Source: VBDM01 sp035651815
GTDB taxonomy: Bacteria > Pseudomonadota > Gammaproteobacteria > Burkholderiales > SG8-39
NCBI GenBank assembly: GCA_035651815.1
Contig: DASRFB010000092.1
Span: forward strand, 1 to 64,000
Direction: 5' to 3'
DNA: 64,000 nt
Positions within the stretch are counted from its first letter, which is position 1. Each line of letters begins with the position of its first letter. Below the pieces are notes generated by a model. That model saw only the letters and a list, made by a program, of their open reading frames with translations, had not been told where the DNA came from and searched no databases. Position numbers and translations under genes: made by a program. This document shows, piece after piece, positions 1-8,842 of this stretch.

Positions 1-1050
1 TCGGACGGCAGATGGGTCGCCGTCGTCACCTCCGGGCTGAACAACGTCAGCTCGGGAAGCGGAGTCGGCTACTTCTATGTGCTCGATGCCCTCACCGGCG
101 CGGTCCTCAACAAGGTCAGCACCGGCGTCGGCAACTCGACCGCGCCCTCGGGCCTCATGCACATGTCCGCGTTCTACAACTCGGCGTTGACCGACGCGAC
201 CATGCGCTTCATCTACGGAGGCGATCAGCTCGGAAACGTGTGGCGCCTCGACTTCGGCACCACGGGCGGGGCTTGCGACGCGCCCGCCACGGGGACCCCG
301 CCCTGCATCAGCCATCTCGCGCAGCTCACGGACGGCTCGAGCCCGATCCGCGTCCAGCCGATCACGACGCGCCCGGCGTTGACGACGATCAAGACGGCCG
401 GCAACGCGACCGGGTTTCGCGTGCTCTACATCGGCACCGGGCGGTATCTCGGCGACGGCCTGCACGGCGGCTTGTCCGACCTGAGCGACCCGGGCTCCGC
501 CAGCGGCGTCGCCTGGCTGCAGAGCATCTATGCCATCAAGGACCGCAACTTCGACTATGGCACGACCTTGCGCAGCGGCGGGAACATGGTCACGCAGACG
601 CTTTCGCTGAGCGGGGTCAGCGACCGCCTGATCACCAAGAACCCGGTCGACTGGGACACGAAGGACGGCTGGCTCGTGGACCTGATCCCGATCGCCGCCG
701 ATCCCAGCTCCGCCGCGGGAGGCGAGCGGGTCAACATCGATCCGCGCCTGATCCTCGGAACGCTGGTCATCGTGACCAACACGCCCGCGGGCGGGGGCTC
801 GTGCGCCGTCGGCGGCAGCAGCCGGCAATATAACCTGGACTACCTCACGGGCGGGTACATCGGCAACGTGCAGATCGTGGTCGGAAACTTCCTCGGTGGA
901 ACGATCGCGGTCGGCATGGCGATCGTCCAGCTCCAGTCGAGCTCCATCAAGGACATCATCACGGGGGCGGACACCAGCAAAACCACGACCAACGTCCCGC
1001 CCAACTCGGGCAACACCAGCCTGAAGCGCTTCTCGTACCGTGAGCGCTGA
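1..1050 (+). CDS. pilY1: PilY1 C-terminal part (type IV pilus tip/assembly protein), truncated by window edge
   Basis: The reading frame is open from the first base, so only the last 349 residues are present. PilY1 is a large secreted protein at the tip of type IV pili that promotes pilus extension and surface sensing. The visible part has the beta-propeller character of the PilY1 C-terminal domain: repeated Gly/Asp-rich strands such as IYGGDQLGNVWRLDF near residue 75 and YIGTGRYLGDG near residue 143. It ends in a basic-aromatic tail, KRFSYRER, that resembles the usual PilY1 terminus. The pilin gene follows about 90 bases later, as in many betaproteobacterial minor-pilin clusters. The family call is firm; the calcium-binding loop and N-terminal von Willebrand part lie outside the window. 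Confidence 0.88.
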   Translation, partial: SDGRWVAVVTSGLNNVSSGSGVGYFYVLDALTGAVLNKVSTGVGNSTAPSGLMHMSAFYNSALTDATMRFIYGGDQLGNVWRLDFGTTGGACDAPATGTPPCISHLAQLTDGSSPIRVQPITTRPALTTIKTAGNATGFRVLYIGTGRYLGDGLHGGLSDLSDPGSASGVAWLQSIYAIKDRNFDYGTTLRSGGNMVTQTLSLSGVSDRLITKNPVDWDTKDGWLVDLIPIAADPSSAAGGERVNIDPRLILGTLVIVTNTPAGGGSCAVGGSSRQYNLDYLTGGYIGNVQIVVGNFLGGTIAVGMAIVQLQSSSIKDIITGADTSKTTTNVPPNSGNTSLKRFSYRER

Positions 1051-1110
1051 GCGCCGTATGCCTGTACGCAGTCATCTTGTCGGAACGCGTGGCCGCTGGG
1101 GCGGGTTCCC

Positions 1111-1116
1111 TATAAT
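1111..1116 (+). promoter_or_regulatory. Candidate -10 box (TATAAT) for the pilin gene
   Basis: A perfect TATAAT lies 22 bases upstream of the pilin start codon, in the gap after pilY1. No good -35 hexamer is visible 16-18 bases upstream, so activity might need an activator or be weak. Its rarity in such GC-rich DNA supports it. Confidence 0.4.
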
Positions 1117-1138
1117 CAAGCCGAAAGAGAGGAGTTCC

Positions 1139-1618
1139 ATGGAACGGGGTTCGACACAGCGCCAGCCCGGCTTCACGTTGATCGAGCTGATGATCACGGT
1201 TGCGGTGCTCGCCATCATCGCCGCCGTCGCCATTCCCAACTACACCGACTATGTCAGGCGCGGCAAACTCCCGGAGGCGACGTCGAATCTGCAGGCGTTG
1301 AAGACCAAGATGGAGCAGTGGTTTCAGGACAATCGGACCTACCCGACCACATGCGGTGCCACGGCTACAGCGACGCAGATCCAGGTTCCTACTTTGCAGT
1401 ACTTCACCATAACGTGTCCGACCCTGACCGCGACGACTTACACGATCCAGGCCACCGGCGGCGTCGCGGGCGGAGACCAGAGCCTTTCCGGTATCACCTT
1501 CTCGATCGATCAGGGCAACAACCGCTCGACGACGGTCACCCCGTCCTCGCTCATGGACAAAGCCGGATTCGCAGGTAACGCCAATTGCTGGGTGACCAAG
1601 AAGGGCGGGCAATGCTGA
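1139..1618 (+). CDS. pilE: Type IV pilin (PilE-like major or minor pilin)
   Basis: A 159-residue prepilin. The start at 1139 is preferred over an in-frame start at 1040 because a GAGAGGAG ribosome-binding site precedes it and it gives a short, basic 11-residue leader ending in Gly. The prepilin peptidase site is G11/F12 followed by FTLIELMITVAVLAIIAAVA, with the conserved Glu at mature position 5 and the hydrophobic assembly helix. Two C-terminal cysteines (CWVTKKGGQC) form the usual D-loop disulfide; two more lie mid-protein. The region after the helix contains the TYPTTC-type segment typical of PilE proteins. It would be inserted in the inner membrane, processed by PilD and polymerised by PilB. 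Whether it is the major pilin or a minor one is not decided by sequence alone. Confidence 0.9.
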   Translation: MERGSTQRQPGFTLIELMITVAVLAIIAAVAIPNYTDYVRRGKLPEATSNLQALKTKMEQWFQDNRTYPTTCGATATATQIQVPTLQYFTITCPTLTATTYTIQATGGVAGGDQSLSGITFSIDQGNNRSTTVTPSSLMDKAGFAGNANCWVTKKGGQC

Positions 1619-2226
1619 AGGCCCGCGATCGGGAGCGCGGTTTCACGCTGGTCGAGATCGCGATCGCCCTCGCGGTTGTCGTCATCCTGTTGAAGCTCGG
1701 TGCGCCGAGCTTCGCAGATTGGCTCCAGAACCTGCAGACCCGCGCCGCCACCGAGGCAGTCCTCAATGGTCTGCAGGCGGCGCGCGCGGAGGCCGTACGC
1801 CGCAACACCCAGGTGCGTTTTCAGTTCGTGTCCGACCTTACTGCGAGCTGCGCGCTCTCGGCCACGTCCCTGAACTGGGTCGTGAGCGTGGGAGACCCCA
1901 GCGGGAAATGCAACCAGTCGATCGACACCGCGACCCCCGGTCCGGTGGTCCAGGGCCGGGCGGCGCAGGAAGCATCGCCCAATGCGACGCTCGCTATCAC
2001 CCCGTCCGGAACCGCCCCTCCCGTAACCACGGTCACCTTCAACGCGCTCGGCGGGGTGGTGCCTCAGAACGCCGACGGATCCTTGCCGATCACGCAGGTC
2101 GACCTCAGCAATCCGATGGTGACGGGCCCCACCGCGCGCCCGCTGCGCGTGGTCGTGTCCGCGGGTGGCAGCATACGCATGTGCGATCCGGCCGTCACCG
2201 CTCCGGATCCGCGCGCCTGCCCCTGA
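1612..2226 (+). CDS. fimT: FimT/GspH-family pseudopilin
   Basis: A 204-residue pseudopilin whose ATG at 1612 overlaps the upstream stop (ATGCTGA), implying translational coupling; the longer in-frame start at 1585 would bury the leader. The leader is short and basic (MLKARDRERG) with cleavage at G10/F11, followed by FTLVEIAIALAVV. The segment LQAARAEAVRRNTQV at about residues 50-64 is the characteristic GspH/FimT motif. Family members act as minor pseudopilins at the pilus tip and, in some naturally competent species, bind DNA. It closes the pilus cluster; ispH is convergent and its stop codon abuts directly. Confidence 0.85.
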   Translation: MLKARDRERGFTLVEIAIALAVVVILLKLGAPSFADWLQNLQTRAATEAVLNGLQAARAEAVRRNTQVRFQFVSDLTASCALSATSLNWVVSVGDPSGKCNQSIDTATPGPVVQGRAAQEASPNATLAITPSGTAPPVTTVTFNALGGVVPQNADGSLPITQVDLSNPMVTGPTARPLRVVVSAGGSIRMCDPAVTAPDPRACP

Positions 2227-3171
2227 TCAGCGCGGCCCGTTATCGGACCGCGCGGCCAGATCCCTCGGCAGCGTAAACACGACCGTCTCGGTCGCGCCTT
2301 CGAGCTGCGTGACGCGCTCGGCGCCCAGATCGCGCAAGCGCCCGAGAACATCCTTCACCAGGACTTCCGGCGCCGACGCGCCGGCGGTCAGACCCACCCG
2401 CCGCTTGCCCGCCAGCCACTCGGCGCGTAACTGTGCGGCATTGTCGATCATGTAGGTCTCGGTGCCGACGTTGATGGCGACCTCGCGCAGGCGGTTGGAG
2501 TTCGAGCTGTTGGGCGAGCCGACGACGATCACGAGATCGCACTGCGGCGCCATGAACTTCACCGCGTCCTGGCGGTTCTGGGTCGCGTAGCAGATATCGT
2601 CCTTCTTCGGACCCGTGATCGCGGGAAAGCGGTTCTTGAGCGCCTGGACGATCGCGGCCGCGTCGTCGACCGAGAGCGTCGTCTGGGTCACGTAGGAGAG
2701 CTTCTGCGGGTCCCTGACCTCGAGCCCGGCCACGTCGGCGACGTTTTCCACGAGGTACATGCCGCCCTGCGACTGCCCCATCGTGCCCTCGACCTCCGGG
2801 TGCCCGCGATGGCCGATCATCACGATCTCGCGCCCCGCATCGCGCATCTTCCTCACCTCGACGTGAACCTTGGTGACGAGCGGACAGGTCGCGTCGAAAA
2901 CCCTCAGCCCTCGCGCCTCGGCCTCGCGCTGCACCGCCTTGGACACGCCGTGAGCGCTGAAGATCACGGTGCTGCCTTCGGGCACGTCGGACAGCTCCTC
3001 GACGAACACCGCGCCCTTGCGGCGCAGGTCGTCGACGACGTATTGGTTGTGGACCACCTCGTGCCGCACGTAGATCGGCGCGCCATGGAGCGCGATCGCG
3101 CGCTCGACGATGGCGATCGCGCGCTCGACGCCGGCGCAGAAACCCCTGGGATTGGCGAGAACGACTTCCAT
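2227..3171 (-). CDS. ispH: 4-hydroxy-3-methylbut-2-enyl diphosphate reductase
   Basis: The last enzyme of the non-mevalonate (MEP) isoprenoid pathway, reducing HMBPP to IPP and DMAPP with a [4Fe-4S] cluster. At 314 residues it has the usual length. The three cluster cysteines are visible: NPRGFCAGVERA (Cys12), FDATCPLVTKVH (about Cys97) and DDICYATQNRQ (about Cys195). The PNSSNSNRL substrate loop is present. It is the last gene of a minus-strand run ribF-ileS-lspA-ispH, four bases after lspA, an arrangement widespread in Beta- and Gammaproteobacteria. dxs and ispA of the same pathway are also in this window. Confidence 0.97.
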   Translation of the reverse strand: MEVVLANPRGFCAGVERAIAIVERAIALHGAPIYVRHEVVHNQYVVDDLRRKGAVFVEELSDVPEGSTVIFSAHGVSKAVQREAEARGLRVFDATCPLVTKVHVEVRKMRDAGREIVMIGHRGHPEVEGTMGQSQGGMYLVENVADVAGLEVRDPQKLSYVTQTTLSVDDAAAIVQALKNRFPAITGPKKDDICYATQNRQDAVKFMAPQCDLVIVVGSPNSSNSNRLREVAINVGTETYMIDNAAQLRAEWLAGKRRVGLTAGASAPEVLVKDVLGRLRDLGAERVTQLEGATETVVFTLPRDLAARSDNGPR

Positions 3172-3175
3172 GCCG

Positions 3176-3682
3176 CTATTGTAGTCCCTGCCCCGGCCTG
3201 CTCCGGAGACTGTCGAGCACGACCAGCACCGCGCCGACCGTGATCGCGGAGTCGGCCACGTTGAAGGCCGGCCAGTACCACTCGCCCGCGTGCAGCTGCA
3301 GGAAATCGATCACGTGCCCCCGCGCCAGGCGATCGATGAGATTGCCGATCGCTCCGCCCAGTATCAGCGCCAGGCCGGCGCAAAACAGCCGCTGCTCGGC
3401 ATGACGCCGGATCAGGACGGAAATGAGCGCCGCGGCGACCACCGCGATCCCGGCGAACAGCCATCGCTGCCAGCCCGAGCTTTCGGCGAGGAAGCTGAAC
3501 GCCGCGCCGGTGTTGTACGCGAGCACGAAGTTGAAGAAGGGCGTGACGACCACGGGGTCCCCCGACGCGAGCACCTCGCTCGCCAGCCACTTCGTCGCAT
3601 GGTCGGCGAGGACCACGGCGGCGGCGACGATCCACCAGGTCGTCTCCCGGCTGCGGAAGGCGGCGCTGACGGGACTAGGCAT
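3176..3682 (-). CDS. lspA: Lipoprotein signal peptidase (signal peptidase II)
   Basis: An inner-membrane aspartic protease that cleaves signal peptides from diacylglyceryl-modified prolipoproteins. It has 168 residues and four hydrophobic segments. The diagnostic motifs are present: ADHATKW near residue 26, FNFVLAYNTGAAFSFL near 50, GNLIDRL with GHVIDF, and FNVADSAI. The Asp residues of the last two motifs form the catalytic dyad. Its start overlaps the ileS stop by eight bases, so the two are probably translationally coupled. Several lipoproteins in this window (QseG-like, TssQ-like, TctC) would be substrates. Confidence 0.97.
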   Translation of the reverse strand: MPSPVSAAFRSRETTWWIVAAAVVLADHATKWLASEVLASGDPVVVTPFFNFVLAYNTGAAFSFLAESSGWQRWLFAGIAVVAAALISVLIRRHAEQRLFCAGLALILGGAIGNLIDRLARGHVIDFLQLHAGEWYWPAFNVADSAITVGAVLVVLDSLRSRPGQGLQ

Positions 3683-6494
3683 GCTCGCGCGGCTCCCCGG
3701 CCCCGAAGAGATTGGCGACGCACCGGCCGCAGAGCGCGGGATGCGCGCGATCGGCGCCCACGTCCGCCCGATAGTGCCAGCAGCGGGCGCACTTCGGATG
3801 CGTGCTCGGCGCCACGACGATGCGTTCTTCGCCGGCCGACGGCGCCGGCTTCACGGTCGCCCGCGAGGTGATGAGCACGAAGCGCAGGTCGTCGTCGAGG
3901 CTGCGCAGGAGCTCCGATTCCTCGCCGTTCGCGGCGACGTCGACCTCGGCCTGGAGCGACGAGCCGATGCGGCCGGTCTCGCGCAGCGCCTCGAGCAGCT
4001 TCTGCACTTCGGAGCGGAACGCGCGGATGCGCGCCCACTTCGCGAGCAGGGCGGCGCCGTCCGGCACCTGCGGGAACGCGTACCCGGTGTGCACGAAGAT
4101 CGTCTCGTCACCGGGGGCGAGCAGTCGCCAGGCCTCCTCGGCCGTGAACGACAGGATCGGCGCCATCAGGCGCAGCAGCCCCTGCGTGACGTGATACAGC
4201 GCGTTCTGCGCCGACCGCCGCGGCCGCGAGTCGGCCCGCGTCGTGTAGAGCCTGTCCTTCAGGATGTCCAGATAGAAGGCGCCGAGGTCCTCGGAGCAGA
4301 AGGTCTGCAGCCGCGCGACCGCCGGATGGAACTCGTAGCGCTCGTAGTCCGCGAGGATGCCGGCCTGGACATCGGCCGCGAGCGCCACGGCGTAGCGGTC
4401 GATCTCGAGCCACTGCACGGGCGGCAGGGCGTCGCGCTGCGGATCGAAGTCCGAGAGATTCGCGAGCAGGAAGCGCAGCGTGTTGCGGATGCGGCGGTAC
4501 GACTCGACGACGCGCTTCAAGATCTCGTCCGAGATGGAAAGCTCGCCCGAGTAGTCGGTGGACGCGACCCACAGGCGCAGGATCTCGGCGCCGAGAGTCT
4601 CGGAGACCTTCTGCGGCGCGACCACGTTGCCGAGCGACTTCGACATCTTGCGGCCCTGGCCGTCGACGACGAAGCCGTGCGTGAGGAGGGCTTCGTAGGG
4701 CGCGCGGCCGTTCAGCATGCACGAGACGAGGAGCGACGAGTGGAACCAGCCGCGGTGCTGGTCCGACCCTTCGAGGTACAGGTCGGCCGGAAACTCGAGC
4801 TCGCCGGCGTGCGAGCCGCGCAGGACCGTCTCGTGCGTCGAGCCCGAGTCGAACCACACGTCGAGCGTGTCCTTCACCTTCTCGTAGCGCGCCGCGTCGG
4901 CGCCCAGCAAAGCGGCCGGATCGACGCGCTGCCACGCCTCGATCCCGCCCTGCTCGACCTTCTTCGCGACCGCCTCGAGCAGCTCGAGCGTGCGCGGGTG
5001 CAGGGAGCCGGTCTCGCGCTCGATGAAGAACGGCATGGGCACGCCCCACTGGCGCTGGCGCGACAGCGTCCAGTCGGGGCGGTTGGCGATCATGCCGTGG
5101 AGCCGCGCCTTGCCCCACGTCGGATAGAAGCGCGTCGCGTCGACCGCGCGCAGCGCGGTGGTGCGCAGGCTCTCGGCCGGCTTGACGCCCTGGTATCCCG
5201 GGACGTCGTCCATCCCGGCGAACCATTGCGTCGTGGCGCGGTAGATCACCGGCGTCTTGTGGCGCCAGCAGTGCATGTAGCTGTGCGTCTGCTCCTCGGC
5301 ATTGAACAGCGCGCCGGCCTCGCGCAGCTTGTCGACGATCTTCGGGTTCGCCTTCCAGATGCTCATGCCGCCGAAGAGCGGCAGCGACTGCGCGTACGTG
5401 CCGTCGCCGAGCACGGGCGTCAGGATCTCCTCGTCCCTCATGCCGTAGCGGCGGCACGAGACGAAGTCCTCGACGCCGTACGCGGGAGCGCTGTGGACGA
5501 TGCCGGTGCCCTGCTCGAGCGTCACGTAGTCGCCGAGGTAGACGGGCGAGAGGCGGTCGTAGAACGGATGCCGGAAGGCGATGCGCTCGAGCGCCGCGCC
5601 CTTGCAGCTCGCGATGGCCTTGCCCTCGAGACCGTAGCGCGCGAGGCACGCCGCGCGCAGATCGGCCGCGAGGATCAGCAGCCCGGCGCTCGTGTCCACG
5701 AGCTCGTACGTGAACTCGGGATGGACGTTCAGCGCCTGGTTTCCCGGCAAGGTCCAGGGCGTGGTCGTCCAGATCACGATCCAGCCCTGGGTCGTCGGCA
5801 GCTCCAGCAGCCCGAACGCGCGCGCGATCTTCTCGGGCTCGGCGAACGGAAAGCCGACGTCGATCGCGAAATCCTTGCGGTCCATGTACTCGACCTCGGC
5901 CTCGGCGAGCGCCGAGCCGCAGTCGAAGCACCAGTTGACCGGCTTCAGGCCGCGGTACACGTAGCCCTTCGCGAGGAGCTTGCCGAGCGTGCGGATCTCC
6001 GCGGCCTCGTTGGCGAAATCCATGGTCAGGTACGGGTGCTCCCAGTCGGCGAGCACGCCCAGGCGCTGGAAGTCCTTCTTCTGCCGCTCGATCTGCTCGG
6101 CCGCGTACGCGCGCGCGCGGCGCTGCGTCTCCTCCACCGGGATGTTCTTCCCGTAAGTCTTCTCGATCTGCACCTCGATCGGCATGCCGTGGCAGTCCCA
6201 GCCCGGGACGTAGACGGCGTCGAAGCCCGCCATGTTGCGCGACTTGACGATGATGTCCTTCAGGATCTTGTTCATCGCCGTGCCGATATGGATGTCGCCG
6301 TTCGCGTACGGCGGGCCGTCGTGCAGCACGAACTTCGGCCGGCCCCGGCTCGCCGCGCGCACCGCCTGGTAGACCTTGCGCTCCTGCCACTCGCGCACCC
6401 ACTGCGGCTCGCGCTTCGCGAGGTCGCCGCGCATCGGGAACGGCGTGTCGGGCAGGTTCAGCGTCGAGCGGTAATCCTGCTTGTTCTCAGACAT
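3675..6494 (-). CDS. ileS: Isoleucyl-tRNA synthetase
   Basis: A class Ia aminoacyl-tRNA synthetase of 939 residues, the usual bacterial length. It charges tRNA-Ile and edits Val-tRNA-Ile. Visible are the N-terminal PPYANGDIHIGT segment, the KMSKS loop as GRKMSKSLGN, the GWDCHGMPIE segment and a C-terminal zinc site of the form CxxC...CxxC (CARCWHY and CGRC). The HIGH signature reads HIGT here: the codon is ACG, so the second His is replaced by Thr. The rest of the active site is intact and the gene is uninterrupted, so it is presumably functional. It lies between ribF and lspA, overlapping both by eight bases. Confidence 0.97.
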   Translation of the reverse strand: MSENKQDYRSTLNLPDTPFPMRGDLAKREPQWVREWQERKVYQAVRAASRGRPKFVLHDGPPYANGDIHIGTAMNKILKDIIVKSRNMAGFDAVYVPGWDCHGMPIEVQIEKTYGKNIPVEETQRRARAYAAEQIERQKKDFQRLGVLADWEHPYLTMDFANEAAEIRTLGKLLAKGYVYRGLKPVNWCFDCGSALAEAEVEYMDRKDFAIDVGFPFAEPEKIARAFGLLELPTTQGWIVIWTTTPWTLPGNQALNVHPEFTYELVDTSAGLLILAADLRAACLARYGLEGKAIASCKGAALERIAFRHPFYDRLSPVYLGDYVTLEQGTGIVHSAPAYGVEDFVSCRRYGMRDEEILTPVLGDGTYAQSLPLFGGMSIWKANPKIVDKLREAGALFNAEEQTHSYMHCWRHKTPVIYRATTQWFAGMDDVPGYQGVKPAESLRTTALRAVDATRFYPTWGKARLHGMIANRPDWTLSRQRQWGVPMPFFIERETGSLHPRTLELLEAVAKKVEQGGIEAWQRVDPAALLGADAARYEKVKDTLDVWFDSGSTHETVLRGSHAGELEFPADLYLEGSDQHRGWFHSSLLVSCMLNGRAPYEALLTHGFVVDGQGRKMSKSLGNVVAPQKVSETLGAEILRLWVASTDYSGELSISDEILKRVVESYRRIRNTLRFLLANLSDFDPQRDALPPVQWLEIDRYAVALAADVQAGILADYERYEFHPAVARLQTFCSEDLGAFYLDILKDRLYTTRADSRPRRSAQNALYHVTQGLLRLMAPILSFTAEEAWRLLAPGDETIFVHTGYAFPQVPDGAALLAKWARIRAFRSEVQKLLEALRETGRIGSSLQAEVDVAANGEESELLRSLDDDLRFVLITSRATVKPAPSAGEERIVVAPSTHPKCARCWHYRADVGADRAHPALCGRCVANLFGAGEPREHA

Positions 6495-7422
6495 GCCGGG
6501 ACTCCGTCAGCAGCGCCCGCGCCGCGTCGCAGTCGCGTGCGATCTGCGCGCGCAGCGTCTCGAGGTCGGGATACTTCTCCTCGTCGCGGATCTTGTGCAG
6601 GAAGTCCACGCGCAGGTGCCTGCCGTAGAGCTCGTCGGAAAAGTCGAACAGATGCACCTCCAGGACGGCCTTGCCGCTCGCGGTTACGGTCGGACGAACG
6701 CCCAGGCTCGCCACCCCGGGGAGCGGCGTGTCGGCGACGCCGTGCACGCGCACCGCGTAGATGCCGGTGAGCGGCGGGCGGTTGTGCCGCAGCTGCAGGT
6801 TCGCGGTCGCGAACCCGAGCGCGCGTCCCAGCTTGTCGCCGTGGACCACCCGCCCGCTGATGCCGTAGGGGCGGCCGAGCAGCGCCTCGGCGCCGGCCAA
6901 GTCGCCCGACTCGAGCGCGCGGCGCACGGCCGAGCTCGACACCCGCTGCCCCGCGTGCGTCACGTTCGGCATCGTCTCCACCTCGACGCCCTGCGCTTCG
7001 GCCAGCCGGCGCAGCAGCGCCGCGTCTCCCGCGCGTCGCGCCCCGAAGCGGAAGTCCTCCCCGACCAGCACCCAGCGCGCCTTGAGCGCGCGCACGAGGA
7101 TTTCGCGCACGAACGCGTCGGGGGCGAGCGCCGCCAGCGCGCGATCGAACCTCAGCACGTGGACGCGCTCGACGCCGTGCGCGTCGAGCAGCGCGCACTT
7201 CTCGCGCAGCGAGGAGAGCCGCGTCGGAGCGCTCGCGGGCGAGAAGAACTCGCGCGGGTGCGGCTCGAACGTCAGCACGCAGCTCGCGGCGTGCCGGGCG
7301 CGGGCCGCCGCGCCGAGCCGCCCGAGCATCGCCTGGTGTCCGAGATGCACGCCGTCGAAGTTGCCGATCGTGGCGGCGACCGCGGGGAGCGCGGCGCCGG
7401 GCGCGCCGTGGGTGAGGAGCAT
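6487..7422 (-). CDS. ribF: Bifunctional riboflavin kinase / FAD synthetase
   Basis: It converts riboflavin to FMN and FMN to FAD. The 311-residue product has an N-terminal adenylyltransferase domain beginning at VAATIGNFDGVHLGHQAM and a C-terminal flavokinase domain with GRALGFATANLQL and PLTGIYAVRV. The open frame runs on to 7950, but homology begins near the ATG at 7422, and the extension would run antisense through the next gene. It is the first gene of the ribF-ileS-lspA-ispH operon; the last four codons overlap ileS. No clear Shine-Dalgarno sequence precedes the chosen ATG. Confidence 0.95.
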   Translation of the reverse strand: MLLTHGAPGAALPAVAATIGNFDGVHLGHQAMLGRLGAAARARHAASCVLTFEPHPREFFSPASAPTRLSSLREKCALLDAHGVERVHVLRFDRALAALAPDAFVREILVRALKARWVLVGEDFRFGARRAGDAALLRRLAEAQGVEVETMPNVTHAGQRVSSSAVRRALESGDLAGAEALLGRPYGISGRVVHGDKLGRALGFATANLQLRHNRPPLTGIYAVRVHGVADTPLPGVASLGVRPTVTASGKAVLEVHLFDFSDELYGRHLRVDFLHKIRDEEKYPDLETLRAQIARDCDAARALLTESRHV

Positions 7423-7453
7423 CGAGGGACCGGGAAAAGCGGCAAAGTTTTGA

Positions 7454-7482
7454 ATTATAGCGGCTTTTCCGGTCATCCGGAA
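7454..7482 (-). promoter_or_regulatory. Candidate sigma-70 promoter for the ribF-ileS-lspA-ispH operon
   Basis: On the minus strand a perfect TATAAT (plus-strand 7454-7459) lies about 31 bases upstream of the ribF start. The hexamer 17 bases further upstream is TTCCGG, a weak -35. The gap between ribF and the divergent gene is only 81 bases, so this is the natural place for the operon promoter. Confidence 0.45.
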
Positions 7483-7503
7483 CGGGCGTAACATCCTGCC
7501 GTC

Positions 7504-8016
7504 ATGGACGCGCTCGCCCGGCAGATGTCGCTCTACGCCGCCTACCACCGCAACCGGTGGAACCGCGCGACGCACTTCATCGGCGTGCCGGCGATCGTGT
7601 TCGCGATTTTCATCCCGTTGCACTGGGTCGTCCTCGGCGCCGGCGTGACGCTCGCGCACGCGCTCGCCGGCGCGGTGCTCCTCTACTACTTCATCCTGGA
7701 CGCCGCCATCGCGCTCGCGACGGCCGGCTTCGTGGTCGCGCTGCTCGAGGCGGCAGCGATCGCCGGCGCCTCCGGCGCCGCGGCGGGCTGGAGCTGGTTC
7801 GCCGCGTTCTTCGTCGGCGGCTGGATATTCCAGCTCGTCGGTCATGTTTTCGAAGGGCGTCGGCCGGCGCTCGCGGACAACGTGCTGCAGGTCTTCGTCG
7901 CGCCGGTGTTCCTCGTCGCCGAAATTTTCTTCATGCTGGGTCTCAAGCAAGCGCTTCGCGAAAGGATCGAGGCCCCCGCCGGCGGACGCGCCGCGCGAGC
8001 CGGCGGCGTCAATTGA
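7504..8016 (+). CDS. Mpo1-like / DUF962 membrane protein
   Basis: A 170-residue protein with four hydrophobic segments. The N-terminal motif YHRNRWNRATHFIGVP and the later GHVFEGRRPAL match the DUF962/Mpo1 (yeast YGL010w) family, whose His residues bind iron. Yeast Mpo1 is an alpha-dioxygenase of 2-hydroxy fatty acids; the bacterial substrate is unknown. The gene is divergent from ribF and its 3' end overlaps the convergent SirB1-family gene by eight bases. A -10-like TAACAT ends nine bases before the ATG and no Shine-Dalgarno sequence is apparent. Confidence 0.85.
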   Translation: MDALARQMSLYAAYHRNRWNRATHFIGVPAIVFAIFIPLHWVVLGAGVTLAHALAGAVLLYYFILDAAIALATAGFVVALLEAAAIAGASGAAAGWSWFAAFFVGGWIFQLVGHVFEGRRPALADNVLQVFVAPVFLVAEIFFMLGLKQALRERIEAPAGGRAARAGGVN

Positions 8017-8842
8017 GCTTCGCGCTCGCCTGCTTCAACTCCACGATCTTGCCGTGGACCTCCGTCGCGTCGGGCGCGTCGGGACGGCGCCTTAGGTAGT
8101 TCTGCAGGTCCGAAAGGGCCGCCCGGAAGCACTCGAGCTGCTGGTACAGCAGCCCGCGGTCGCGCAGCTCCTCGGCGGACTCCGGCACGACGAGCAGCAT
8201 CCGGTGCATGACCGCAAGCGCCGGCTCGAGCTTCCGGGTCTGCAGGTAGATGTTCTTGAGGTTGCGCAGCACCCTGGCGATGATCTGGCGCGGCGTCGCG
8301 GGCTCCAGATATTGCTCGAGCTTCGCGCGCTCGGCCTGCCCCGAGGGCAGCACCTGCGCCAGGCGCTGCCGCAGGTCGGCCTCGGATTGCGCCTCGCCGC
8401 CGGTAAACGGATCGAGCACCAGCTCGCCGCGCTTCACCGACAGCTTCACCAGGAAGTGGCCGGGAAACGACACGCCCTTCAGGTTCAGGCCGATGCGCCT
8501 GCCGATCTCCAGGTATACGATGGAAAGCGTGATCGGGATCCCCGTGCGCCGCTCCATGACCTCGTTGAGATAGCTGTTCCGGGGATCGTAGTAGTCGTCG
8601 ATGTTGCCGCAGTAGCGCAGCTCGTTGAACAGGTAGTAATTGAGCGCCCGCACCTTCTGCTCGGCAAAGGCGTCCCCGGCCAGGCGTCTGCGGATCGCGC
8701 CCGCGATGTCGTCGAGCCGGCCGAGGTAGCCGGCGACGTCGATGCCGGGGTACGCGTCCTGCGCGAGCAGCAGGCTCGCCTCGGCGAGGTCGAAATGCTC
8801 GCGCGAGACGATCTCGGCGAAGCGCTCCAGCTGCGGCGTCAT
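8009..8842 (-). CDS. SirB1-family protein (transglutaminase-like plus TPR)
   Basis: A 277-residue protein of the SirB1 family: an N-terminal transglutaminase-like domain (YYLFNELRYCGNIDDYYDP, then GIPITLSIVYLEIGRRIGL and VSFPGHFLVKL, about residues 65-150) and a C-terminal tetratricopeptide-like region (about 200-265). Although named after a putative regulator, its biochemical role is unclear. The ATG at 8842 overlaps the murJ stop (ATGA), so it is translated as the second gene of a murJ operon. The frame continues upstream only as a shadow of murJ. Confidence 0.85.
   Translation of the reverse strand: MTPQLERFAEIVSREHFDLAEASLLLAQDAYPGIDVAGYLGRLDDIAGAIRRRLAGDAFAEQKVRALNYYLFNELRYCGNIDDYYDPRNSYLNEVMERRTGIPITLSIVYLEIGRRIGLNLKGVSFPGHFLVKLSVKRGELVLDPFTGGEAQSEADLRQRLAQVLPSGQAERAKLEQYLEPATPRQIIARVLRNLKNIYLQTRKLEPALAVMHRMLLVVPESAEELRDRGLLYQQLECFRAALSDLQNYLRRRPDAPDATEVHGKIVELKQASAKLN

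Noticed and set aside
1040..1138. Longer N-terminus for the pilin from the start at 1040
   Set aside because: It would overlap pilY1 and place 33 residues before the prepilin leader; the start at 1139 has a good ribosome-binding site.
3423..6770. A 1115-codon open frame on the plus strand opposite ileS
   Set aside because: It is an Arg/Ala/Gly-rich shadow of ileS caused by high third-position GC; no domain pattern and no ribosome-binding site.
7423..7950. N-terminal extension of ribF to 7950
   Set aside because: It lies antisense to the Mpo1-like gene and crosses the TATAAT promoter; homology starts at 7422.
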